Under the pieces are notes generated by a model that was not told the DNA's origin, did no database searches, and saw only the letters and a program-made list of their open reading frames with translations. A DNA stretch of 64,000 nucleotides, taken from Saururus chinensis. Lineage: Eukaryota > Streptophyta > Magnoliopsida > Piperales > Saururaceae. Both the position numbers and the translations under genes were made by a program. This document shows, in pieces, positions 35,512 to 46,440 of the stretch; the first letter of the stretch is position 1; each line of letters begins with the position of its first letter. Location: NCBI GenBank assembly GCA_035235625.1, contig CP141147.1, forward strand, positions 23,976,756-24,040,755, given 5' to 3'.

Positions 35512-38500
35512 AAGTAGAGATCAACATGTTCAAATATTATATGTTTTTTCCATTGGACTCTCCTTTAGTCTCTATAAACTCTATTTTCTCTAATGTTCTT
35601 TGTTGGTTCCTGCATTGAACTCAACTCTTCAATGCAAATAGAGTTGGTTATCTTTTCACATGGCATCAATTTCTTTCCAACAGCCGTTCTTAAGGAGCTC
35701 TACCACTCCAAACAAAAACAAAAATTTTGCAGCCATCACATGTGGGAGTTATTGTCAACGACTCAAATTATGGGAGGCACTTGGGAGACACTTCAACTAC
35801 TTGGAGGAAAATTATTCTCTTTTATTGTCTCAAATTAATTATTTCTTCTTCATGGTGTTTATTAATGCGTAAGTGTGCTTAGTGGTCAAGATAAATATCA
35901 AGGAACTTACATTCAAAATGAGTTGAGGCCAAGGCACTGGCATGATGTTTGCCGAAGCAACTCCAACACTCAAGTGAGAAAGAATACTCGAGAGAGTCAT
36001 TTAAGGAGGAGTTGCTATGATAAACTGCCTAAATACGTACATTTGTTCTGCTCATTTGAGTGTAAATATAAAGGAGTCTAAATTAGTTATGTAACTACCT
36101 CTTTTTATCCATGTTTATCACATCCCTTAATTATAGGAGATTATCATAACTATTTTGATTTGGGAGTGTCATAGACCACGATTTATTACCCTTCTTCTCC
36201 TTATGTAGTCCATCTTACATGGTAGAATCATGTCGGGTGACAATGTTCTCCTCATCAGTGTTAAGTTTTCAATTTTAATTTATGGTATTTGATCTATGAT
36301 TAGCAAAACCCCTAGTTAAGGCTAAGGGTGAAACTTTTAATTAATATTTTAATATTTATTTGATTCAAGTAAGATCTATAAAGCTTCAAGTAGATTTTCT
36401 TTAGTTTTGAAAAGGTTAATGATTTGTAAATTTATTTAATTTGTCATTAACAATAAGTACGACAAATTCTTATAATTCCTTGATTATTAAACTAGTATTT
36501 TCTATAATAAATAATCAATCTATGATGGTGCACATTTTTCTCCGTAGCTTCAAATGCTATATTCCCAATTAGATCAAATGGTCATTTGACTCTTATTAGA
36601 GTTATAGTATAAATTAAGTAGACAATGAATATTTGTTAAAAGTGGATCCTCACCTCTTAACGCGTCTTTGACATTCTTTTCTTGTCAGTTTCTAAAGTGT
36701 TTCATTTTTCTTTATGGTTTTTTTAAGTTCTTAACTACTTTATTTCATTTTTTTATTCAATCGTTTTCTTTCCAAAAATTTTGTTTTGAAACTTTTAATA
36801 GTTTTTATATAGAAGTAGTAATTTGTAGTTTAGGTTTAATAGAATATTCCTAACTTCTTTCCCTATATATTGACCTTGGATTCCTGAGAGCTATATTTAC
36901 AATCCTCAACCTCTATTTGGGTACGTCCTTGCCTTTTACTTCTATTTGTTTCATATGCGGATTCACAATGTAGCTAACTAATTAAATCTTGAGGCCCTTG
37001 GTTTCACGTAAATTTGTTATAGGTAAAAAATGTAATATTTTTTCTTTCTAAATAAGTTATTTTAACAGTCATATATTTGATCTTATTTGACTTATTGGAT
37101 TCTTCATCCTTCATACTATAAATTAGTATCAACTTATTTTGGTGTTCAATTTAATAAGCATATTGATGTAGTTGTATGAGATTTTCTCAGAGATTATAAT
37201 AAGACACAACTTGCAATTTCATATATTGTCTATTTCGACTCATTCACATTATTTACTTTCATTTGTAGATATTAATAAGATTATAAATATATCATGTTGT
37301 GCCGACAATCGTAATATAACTATATGTAGTAGAAACTAACATTATTTTGCCAATTGTCTAAAATTTTAAGAAGATTAAAATGTCTAAAACTCTTAAGTGC
37401 ACGACCTTATGTTTTATAAAATACATGATAAACCTATGGATAATAGTAATTGCTCCTATGATATATGTTGTCCAATTTCTTTTTGACCCATTTTTAGAGA
37501 TGATGTTATCTTAGTAATATTTTTAATTTACTACATAATGTACATGTTTTGAAATGTCATAGGGTTAAATATATCTTCTTTCTAATAAATAATGGGAAAA
37601 TAACCATTTCTCCCTTAGAAAAAACCATTTGTCATCCCTAAAATTTTATGGTCTTGTTATACCAAAATTCTCTTTTGTATTGTAAAACCCTCTATTTAAC
37701 AGGAATTTAAATTAATTGAACTTTTATTGAGGAGAAATTAGTTGGAACTACCACATTTGGGGATATAAAAAGTTAAATAACATATTATAACATGAAAAAT
37801 ATTAATTAGTTTCCTTATTAAACTTATTAGCACTCAAAACTTGCTTTAATCTTTTGTCTTTGTATAGAGAGGAAATGAACATGTAGACTAGAACGACTAA
37901 TTGAGTACAATAACTATTATCATGCACCAGTCGCGATCATTTCATTGTATTTCTTGATTGAGTCCAACCTCCTCCAAACTAATGACTTAAATTGTAGTTG
38001 TCCCAGCATTTTTAAGTGGACTGATAAAATGCTACCTAGCAACTTATTAGCTATATATAATTACACAGACCAAAAAAAAAACCACCTGATTATTTTAGTC
38101 ATGCACCATAGCACTATCAGTCTTCCAAGATGAGACTCCATGATTTCTCAAAATATAGCACTTAGATGACTAAATATTGTCATTTGACAAAGTCACTTTT
38201 GGTTAAATAGTTTCACAGGCCCAAGATAGAAGATTAAATAACTGCATGCGTCAAATTGCCACCTCACTGCAGTACCGATTCAAAACTCAATGCTTAAGTC
38301 CGGAAACCTACATAGGTGCCATCGGTGCAATTATAAACAGAGCGATACAATATACTCCATGCATCTTTTATTTCAGCAAGATGCCTTCCATAGCCCCTCG
38401 TTAAATATGTGTCCAGCCACATATGAAAAGGAAAAAGTGTAAGGATTCTGATGAAACTTAAATGACCAAATTAGCTTTCAAACTTTAAAATGAAAATGTT

Positions 38501-39540
38501 TCCAGGGAACAAAAAAAAACATTTTTTTCTTTATAGGTAGATACTATATATTTTAATTTTTTTTTCTTAGCTCATGTCATAATTATTTTGAACTCAATTT
38601 AACTTTTGAGAAATCATCATTCTTTTAATTCATTTTTATTAGACCGTATTTGTTTTCCTTTATTTGTTATATAATAACATTATACATAAACAAAACATAA
38701 TTAGTTTAGAATGAGAGACTGAAGTTGAAATTATATTGCCATAACCACCTTGCCATTATAATCACTCAACAATGAGGATACATATTCAAGTCCATGGGCA
38801 GAGTCTAACAACTAAAATCAAAACCTGAAAGCAATACAGGAGATCAAATGTCATAGTGATCAATACAGGAGATCAAATGGAGGTAATGAGCAATGGATGA
38901 TACAAGAATTAGGGTATTAATGGAATAAATATAAAATTTTAAGGGTAAAATGGTCAAAGGCTTTTTAATATAACATAATATTCTTTACATAAGTATTCTC
39001 ATGATATTTTAAATTTTTATTAAGATTTAATATATTTTAGAAGGTTCTGCACTTGTCCTCCCACATATTGAAAATATCATCCATAGGTAACTGATGATAT
39101 TACCTAGCCATTTTTTATAACAGTATGATCTGATTAAATGAATGAATTTTGATGGAAAGTAATGGGGAATAGTAACATTGGACTGAAATCTAATCTTGTC
39201 ATCACGTGACTTTACTTAAGTGGATTACCGTTGGATTTCAATCTAACGGGCATTTCTTTAAAAGAAAAATGCTAAGACAGTTTAAAAACTGTGACACTTT
39301 GAACACGCCTGAAAGGTGTGGGCCCTATGCATGGGCCCACATGGGTCCCACACATCATGCTGCAATCCGTCATAGGTAATTCTGTTGGCCTGAAGCATCG
39401 ACTAGTATTTAATTTATAGTGAGACAATGATGGATATGTACATCACTACATTGTCTTTGAGAAGATTAAATGCAATTTCGCTTATAAATTCATTATACAA
39501 TTGCAATCCTTCAATGGGAGCTACGAAGGTTCTATGCAAT
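35512..39540. other. AT-rich intergenic DNA, no gene recognised
   Basis: Long AT-rich stretch with scattered short open frames of no recognisable family. A palindromic patch around 39306-39350 (gcccatgcatgggccc-like) may be part of an old inverted-repeat element. Confidence 0.5.
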
Positions 39541-39543
39541 ATT

Positions 39544-39596
39544 AGTCCCACATCTGCAGACATTTGAACCGAAAGCAGATTGTGGGATGCATAAAA
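39544..39596 (+). promoter_or_regulatory. Plant snRNA promoter: USE box and TATA-like box
   Basis: AGTCCCACATCT at 39544-39555 matches the plant upstream sequence element (RTCCCACATCG) at all but the end. ATAAAA at 39591-39596 sits about 26-31 bases before the U2 start. The wide spacing between the two boxes is the arrangement known for RNA polymerase II plant snRNA genes rather than the closer polymerase III type. Confidence 0.8.
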
Positions 39597-39621
39597 CAAG
39601 TGGGCCGCCGAAAGAGAACTC

Positions 39622-39817
39622 ATACCTTTCTCGGCCTTTTGGCTAAGATCAAGTGTAGTATCTGTTCTTATCAGTTTAATATCTGATACGTGGCCCAATG
39701 GGCCACATGATATTAAATTAATTTCTTGTGGGGGAGGGTCCATTACAAGCAGCTTGCTGCCTGGGGCCCTTAAGTGTCGCCCTAGCCTTGCACTACTGCT
39801 TGGGCATGGCGCACCCC
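39622..39817 (+). ncRNA. U2: U2 spliceosomal snRNA
   Basis: The RNA starts ATACCTTTCTCGGCCTTTTG, the conserved U2 5' end. It contains the branch-point-pairing segment GTGTAGTATCTGTTC and the stem IIa segment TTATCAGTTTAATATCTGAT. The stem IIb hairpin (TGGCCCAATGGGCCA) is intact. The Sm-site region reads TTAATTTCTTGTGGGG, with a C and a T-to-G shift compared with the usual plant run of T. The 3' hairpins follow. The 3' end was set from the usual ~196-nt plant length and is approximate. The intact promoter in front argues for an expressed gene, though variant copies are common in multigene U2 families. Confidence 0.88.
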
Positions 39818-40441
39818 TATCAATTCAAACTTCAAATATTGCTATTATTTCACACTAATTGAAGAGGGCACATATTTAATTGTTTGGTAGCAAACTCTCG
39901 TGAAGTAATAATCATTGCTATATTTTGGGAAGCAAATCATGTAACAAATTATGATTGTTCACTCTCGTTGTAACAGTTTTTCCCCATCTCCCTCAGGCAT
40001 TTGTCTCTCTCTTATCTGTTGGGAGATATCTATGAAGCAAAGAAGGTAAAATTTTAGAAGTTTGGCACATATTATCTGTGATTTGCTGGAAACAGTTTAT
40101 GATTTGCAACCTGTTTGTGTTCTTGCTAATTGATTTTTCATGGTTGGCGTCTTTTATGTTATGGTGCTTTGATTAGTTTGTTGATTAGCTTCATCATCCG
40201 TATACTTGCTCCTTGTTTAACTCCTTGAAAATCTGCAATGAGTTTACAAATTAATATATATTAAAACTTAAGATTTTAAACTCTATTAGTGAGCTTGGAT
40301 GTGATAACCACATTGTGTTCTAAATTTGAGAATTACCACTTGATTTCCTTTTTATCATTCTCTTAAAACTTTTTGGTTTGAGTATATCTTAGTATGCAGT
40401 TCCTATATGTTGGTAGTTGTCATTAAATATGTTTGCCATAT

Positions 40442-40499
40442 CTGTGAATGCCCAATGCACAAAATCATACCTGTGAATGCCCAATGCACAAAATCATAC
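40442..40499. repeat. 29-bp perfect direct repeat, two copies
   Basis: The unit ctgtgaatgcccaatgcaca, continuing aaatcatac, occurs at 40442-40470 and again at 40471-40499 without a change. It is a simple local duplication of unknown role. Confidence 0.9.
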
Positions 40500-42540
40500 G
40501 GCCTATGTTTCATACTTGTGGGGTAGACAGGTTTGGATCCACCCACTTACCCCGCGATACACATGCGCTATTAGATCACAATCTACTAACTCACATGCAG
40601 CTCGACACATATTAACTCTACAAAATTAGAACATTTTCGCGGGGTTAGTGAGGGCTAGATAAAACCCTCACTAAAAGGGGTTTACAACGGGGGTTTATCG
40701 TGGCTCCATGCTGAAGTCATGTAAGGAGTTTTGCGGCTTTACATTAGTGGAGGGATCAGAAAAGTGGCTGCTAAAGCCGCTGTGAAACCAACACCCAGCT
40801 AGAGACAAAGGGGCAATCAAGAGAGAAATCCACAGAACTGCCGCTGGAGGATGCTGATCGACATGCGAGAGGTGGATTTCCACCGCTGCAAAGAAGCCCT
40901 CACAAATATCGTGTGAAGAGGAGCTGGGATGGATAAAATCCAGTTAATTTTGTTCACTGCGATCGTTGGAGGGGGATAAAATCCATAATCTTTCATGCCC
41001 GAAAAAAAAATTTCCTTTCCTGGATTGATCTCCAACGAGGAAACCATTGAGGAATTGATCGAAGGCTGAGGAAACTATTGTGCGAGCGAAGCTTGTGCAA
41101 CAATTTGTTTTTGGTGTAAGGGCTTCGATCGGTACGCTTTGACTCTTTATTTTGGATTTCTTTCCGTTTAGTTTTCTAATTCATTGCTTAAAATTTTGGT
41201 TTAATATTTTTCAATATATGTTTTGTTTTGATTTGTGTTCATTTGATTTGCATTTTGTTATGTTCTATTTTGATTTGTGTTATGTTTGATTAATATTAAT
41301 TAATATATGTTTTGTCTATTCTCTTTTCAAAGCAAGATATACATTTACCATTTTTATGTAGTGCTTCTTCGATTTGCATTCTGGTCTGTGTGATTAATGT
41401 ATGTTATGTTTGTTTTCTTTTTAAAGCAAGGATTATCATTAAGATTTTATGCTTTAAGGATTAATATTAATATGAAGTTGATGAATTATCACTAGGTTAT
41501 TAGAGATCCCATTGAATGCGGGAGAATGTAGATAAAAATATGAATTTGTGAAATGGTGCCAATGGAAATTATATCATAAATGTTTAATCAATTTTAAAAT
41601 TATAATAAAAATTAAATAAAAAATCTCCCAAATTGTGGTTCTAATTCAATAAAAATTCTTTTTAAATTTTAAAAGAATTTCACTTTTGCTTTCAGCTTTA
41701 GATCGAAAACTGAATCAAATTTAGAAAATGAAAGTAACTTTGATTGTAATTAATATTTAAAGATACTTCTTAGATGTGACAATAATATTTTGTCAAGATA
41801 AACAAAGAATCGTCATGTGAAAGAAACCATAAATTGCAATTTTATATTATATCATAATAATTTTATTAACATGCTAAAATATAAAGTATAAATAAATATA
41901 TCATAATAATTTATATTCAAAAGTTGACTCACAATAATATCTTCGACTAACCGAATTCAACATACTTCTAATACCGATAAAATAGTTCTTTATAGAATCC
42001 GATAAACTCTGATAAATCTTTCGTAAGCAGAATCTGATAAGTAATTCAGAATCGGATAATTCATCGTTCACAGAATCTGATAAATAATTCAAAATCGGAT
42101 AAAACATCATTTACATAATGTCGTTGATACCGGAGCAACATACACCCGTATTCGTGGGGCAGCGGGATCAAAATGAAGAGGATATTCCTATGATATCCAA
42201 CTTCATGGGCACACCATATGCCATACCTAGGAGTCATAACTCCGATAGCTTTTAAGCTTTATACCAAATAGCTACCCGTTAAAACTGATCATAGGTTTTG
42301 GGCTTTATACTTAATAATTACCCACCAAATTCGGTCAAATTATTCATAAATATATTCTAAATAATAATAATATTTTAATAGACGTATCACGACAAAATCC
42401 CACTAAGAGGCATACACGACGCTATTAGTTTAGCGCATGTCCACCCTTAATCATATCCATTTCAAAATAATATTTATTTAAGAGATAAATAAATTATAAA
42501 ATATAATACTTAGTCGTAGCATAGAATTAGAGCTTAAAAC
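40500..42540. other. No gene recognised; degenerate repeats near 42 kb
   Basis: At 41993-42108 the phrases aatctgataa and aatcggataa alternate several times, giving a degenerate ~45-bp tandem pattern. This is probably part of the LTR that follows, whose left end is not resolved. The rest is AT-rich with no convincing coding. Confidence 0.45.
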
Positions 42541-43435
42541 CACTTACCCTTCGTTTGGCTTGGGTGAGGCGGGTAGAACCTCCCCTAGCGGTGGGATAGT
42601 CTCCTCATCCGGCTCGGGTGAAGAGGGTAGAACCTCCCCTAGCGTTGGGATATCTTTGTTTTTAGCCTGAAGGTGCGACGCGGTGTCTCGCCGCCGACAA
42701 GGCAGCTTCGACTGCCGCACGGGACGTCGCACTTCAAGGGTGGGTGTTTTCTTTCGACTTCCCGTCCGCATGCCCCGCGTCCATAAGCCCAGCCGGCCAT
42801 CCACGCCAACATTTGCAATCCTGCTCGGACTGAAAACGCGGTTGTAGAAGGCACAGCTTCGTTTCTGCCTTCCCCCCGCCAACGGAGTCGGAGAGAGAAG
42901 GGTCAGCTACATCTTCAATTTGGAGTTGTTTTCCTTCCGAGGTATCAAACACAGGCGCCCACTCGAACTCGCACCAGCTGCCTACAAGGAGGCGAGGTGC
43001 ATTCCAGGCTTGACTGAAGACAGGGCCTCCTCTTGCCCCGGTTTGTTCCCACCTTTTAAAGAGTTTATCTCAAAAAAGGACCCTCTCACAATGTTACGCG
43101 CCTTCGAATTACGTAAGAACAGTTTTTAAACCAAGAAAATCAGATAAGAAACAATGAAGAAATGTGCGTTTAAGTCTTATAATGCGCGCTATGCAAAAGA
43201 GAGGAGAGGAAAGGATGGGGGCGAATTGCACCTCCCCTTTCCTTCCCCTTAAATATCTCCAACCGCCTTCTAGATTTGTGACACATGTCATGCATCCGAT
43301 GGTGCTGCATGAGCCAAAATGGCTCCTGCAATTAAAGTAAAGCTAGCTTGTGGCTAGTTCCTCTAACCTGTAGCCAAAAGCCTAGTGCCCATTGCGGCAA
43401 GGTGATGGCTGACGCAAAAGCTAAAGCAATTATAT
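42541..43435 (+). mobile_element. Left part of an LTR related to the solo LTR at 7.8-9.6 kb
   Basis: It shares ordered blocks with 8430-9010: a double gtagaacctcccctagcg box, cagggcctcctcttgccccgg, then cttcgaattacgtaagaac. The order and spacing are conserved. The element continues at 50152 after a large insertion. Its own left end lies further left and is not resolved. Confidence 0.65.
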
Positions 43436-43451
43436 ATATATATAGGAAAAA

Positions 43452-43611
43452 GTTTATATAAGCCCGGGCTCATTTACACCTACGTGAGCCTGGCTCTATG
43501 GGCCGTCAGGATTTACATCCGGCGGAGTATTATAGGCCGCCGAATGTAAATCCTGACGGCCCATAGAGCCCGGGCTCACGTAAGCGTATATGAGCTCGAG
43601 CTTATATAAAC
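43452..43611. mobile_element. 160-bp foldback MITE with ~74-bp arms
   Basis: The left arm 43452-43525 and right arm 43537-43611 are near-perfect inverted complements (shared core gggccgtcaggatttacat) with an ~11-base loop, flanked by TA-rich DNA. The RNA would form a long hairpin. It lies at the left edge of the larger inserted element. Confidence 0.85.
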
Positions 43612-43719
43612 GGGACTCATATATATATATGAGTTCACTTATCCCGCGGGTACCCATTGGCTGAGCTTCTACGGGTGAGTTTTATAATGACCGTCGAATT
43701 ATAATCAAAGAGCCCTCTC

Positions 43720-44240
43720 TTTGTCGTCTATCGGCTATGCTTTCCCATCTACCTTCTGCGTCCCGCCGCCCCTGCCGGTTTTGCCTCATTGGCCACAGAG
43801 AGCCCCGACAGTCCCTTCTCCTCAGCTTCCTCTACTCCATCAAATCTCTCGATTTGCAGGGTCTTCTCCACACCAAGTGCACCTTCTCCTCCCTCCCTCT
43901 TCCTCTACCATCAATGGACGAGCCTCCAGTTTCAGCTCTTTTGTCTTCCTCAACGCTTGCAAAGGGGGAGGGGAGAAAGGACAAAAAATGTGTCTTTTCG
44001 AAGAGTCATCGCCACTACCGGTACGGGCAAGCTCTACTTTGCTGCCACCAGCTCGGCCCTACTGAGGAAAGAGGCGGCTTCTCTCCTTGACTCACTCTCC
44101 CTATCACTATCACTAGGTAATTTTACCTCGTCACATTTGCAGCAAAATTTTGGAAGATTGCTTCTCCCGATTGCTATGGATTCCGCACAAATGTTTCTTT
44201 TGGTGTTTAGATTAGTGAAATTTTTGGGTTCAGAATTGCA
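43720..44240 (+). other. GC-rich, coding-like segment inside the Pack-type element
   Basis: Ser/Pro-rich reading frames with a composition like plastid or mitochondrial transit peptides. A possible donor lies at 44117 (ggtaattt) and an acceptor at 44241, which would place this as the first exon of the captured reductase-like piece. No family is recognised within it. Confidence 0.3.
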
Positions 44241-44241
44241 G

Positions 44242-44400
44242 GGATAGCGGGATTGGGAGGGCGGTGATAGAGCTGGCAAGAGAGCACAAGATCCAGACGA
44301 TCAGCTTAATTGATGACAAGCCTAAAGCTCCAAATATCATCCAAGATCCCAAATCCCTTGGAGGATACATAGTTGTGTCAGAAAGCTACACAAAAACATG
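44242..44400 (+). pseudogene. Captured exon resembling a mitochondrial enoyl reductase (MDR family)
   Basis: Between an acceptor (attgcag) and a donor (acatg|gtatt) one frame stays open for 52 codons and reads SGIGRAVIELAREHKIQTIS, then IDDKP and KSLGGYIVVSESYTKTW. This matches the glycine-rich nucleotide-binding turn and following helix and strand of medium-chain reductases of the trans-2-enoyl-CoA reductase type (NSGVGRAVIQIAR..GI.TINIIRD in relatives). The substrate and downstream parts of the fold are missing. Assignment to the MDR fold is fair; the exact enzyme is uncertain. Confidence 0.5.
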
Positions 44401-45070
44401 GTATTCTCTTCTTTTTTTAATATTATTCTTATTCTATTCTTTCATTGAGATTACTTGGTTTGGCTCACATTTGTATTTTGACTATAAACCATTTCGGTTC
44501 TTTTTGAAGTTATGGTAAACGTTGGAAACTAGTAGAAAGGTGTAAGAGTTCTAAAAAAGATGAATTGTACTATATAAATAAGCTCATGTAAGCATGTAAT
44601 TGCTCTAATGTAATTGGCATTTCAGTTTTCCATCTTGAAGTGTTTGTTATCTGGTTACGTGTCTTTTTCTATAATTATTTGTTCCATAGTGCTTGAATTG
44701 TTGTATATTCCTTATTTATGTGAAATACTCAAATAAGATAGTTGTTTCACTCATTGATCATCGTGTGTTTTTCAGGACATTTTTTTTTGTAAGCATTCAA
44801 AGTTTGGGTTTTTGTGTGCAAATTTTACTCAGAAGAATCTTTGTCTAAAAATGACTGCCATTTCCTGGTGGAAGATTCTGTTGACTGAAATAAATAGATT
44901 TCGTTGATTGCAGTTTTTTTCCTCAAGGTTATGCATGGCTGAGATGTGATTATGGACAATTTTGTATATTGGACCGTGGCAATTTTTTTCTTTTTAGTTG
45001 GTTATAGCAAATCTGTTTGATGCTCATAGTGTTGACTAGCCATTTTTAAAATCTTATGATCAGCATGCAG

Positions 45071-45550
45071 GGGAAGTATAAAGTCTACAATCTTTGTTTA
45101 GAGAGGCTCTATGATGCATCTCTGTTTGAGGGGAAGGTGAAATTTCATTGTTTTCTTAATCCTTCTTCATTTATGGTTCTCCTCAAATTTTCTTTCGGGT
45201 AAGAAAATGATAAGTATTTGGTTGAAATATGTGGAGATGTACTTGATCAGATATGATGGAGTTCTTGAAAACTAGCCCAGCCAGTGTGGAACTTATCATA
45301 GATTTGGTTACTTTTCCTTCAAAAGAAATACTCTATAAACCAAATAAGCTTGATGTGAGAGTTGCGTTTATGAAGTTGCATGATGCTCTTTTTATCTATT
45401 TAGTCCATAGTGTCTAAGATTGTGTATATTTCAGTCTAGATGATGTGAGAGCTGCAGGTTTCATGTTTCCCTTTTGATGACCATAACTGCTTCCCAATTC
45501 AAGTTATAATATCATTTTGTCAAAGTGCGTTCATGGCTCTAAGACCTTAA
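45071..45550 (+). pseudogene. Captured PTEN-type phosphatase exons (two, with intron)
   Basis: Exon 45071-45136 (22 codons) reads GKYKVYNLCLERLYDASLFE then GK, ending at a donor (aag|gtgaaa). After a 321-bp intron with acceptor gctgcag, 45458 onward reads VSCFPFDDHNCFPIQVIISF then CQSAF. Plant PTEN lipid/protein phosphatases have KVYNLCSER.YD...FEGKV.C.PFDDHNCPPIQLI just before the catalytic P-loop. The two exons join in frame. The catalytic HCxxGxxR loop, the C2 domain and the N-terminus are absent. Retention of the intron shows capture from genomic DNA rather than from mRNA. The fragment lies inside the ~6.7-kb inserted element. Confidence 0.8.
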
Positions 45551-46440
45551 CTCACCCGTTAGCAAACAATCTCCCCCCATCTACCAGTCAGTCCAAGCCG
45601 AGCAGTTTCTCATCTCCAACGCTACCCTCCATGGCCGAAGGATTGACTATATTGTCATTTCCTTCGTCCCCTGTAGCCACTACCGCCAGGAGATCCGCGG
45701 CACCCTTGACATCCAGATCTCCGTGGGGAAGTACAATGGCTACGGGCCTTGTTGGACCTTCCCCTATGCCGGTTCAGCACGGATGACCTGCTGCATGCGG
45801 ATGCTCCGCTGCTACTGGAGCCTCATGACAATGGGATGGGGTGGTGGGCAGCACAGCCATGGAATGGGTCAAGCAGGGCTTGAGAGGATTTGAGGCGCAC
45901 GGCAGCGGTGGTAGCCAATGGGTTCACGCATTGTGCAGTAGGTGCCTGTCGTGGGCAACACTAGTGGATGTGTGGGGTCTTGTGTATGAGGAATCGTTCC
46001 ACCATGTGGCCGTGCATATGTCCATTAATATAAACAAACTCATGCCTCAATTTACTCACTTTCAAATATTTAAAGGGTGTATCTACCACATTTTCACTGA
46101 ATAATTTTTTCTTGTGTACGCAGGGGGTACCCAAGAGTTGGCGGCGTTCAACCCGGGGCTGGGGCTGGTGCAGGCTGAAGCGGTGGCCTACGTGGTGGGC
46201 GATGTAGGGGAGTACGGTGGAGAAGGAAGGTGCAGTAGATGTGTGGCCTTCTGCCTCTCATTGTCCTCTCTGATGGGAACCCCTTACTTCCTGTGGATCA
46301 GCATCATCAGTGATGCCATGTCGCAAGAATCTTTCACCACGGGCTTGTGGTTTATTTCCGGCCAACTCAAATCTCATGGAGCAAAGAGCTGGCTGTCACT
46401 CTGCATCTCGTTGGGGTGGTAGCTTTTGTGTCAAATGATT
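45551..46440 (+). other. Two GC-rich coding-like segments of unknown origin
   Basis: At about 45560-45890 one frame reads for roughly 100 codons including QAEQFLISNATLHGRRIDY and GTLDIQISVGKYNGYGP. At 46123-46425, after an acceptor-like tacgcag, another open stretch is Gly/Ala-rich. GC content falls sharply on both sides, as expected for captured exons. I do not recognise either source gene. Confidence 0.35.

Noticed and set aside
42544-42882. 112-codon minus-strand open frame
   Set aside because: It lies in a GC-rich block shared with the solo LTR at 7.8-9.6 kb, so it is LTR sequence rather than a gene.
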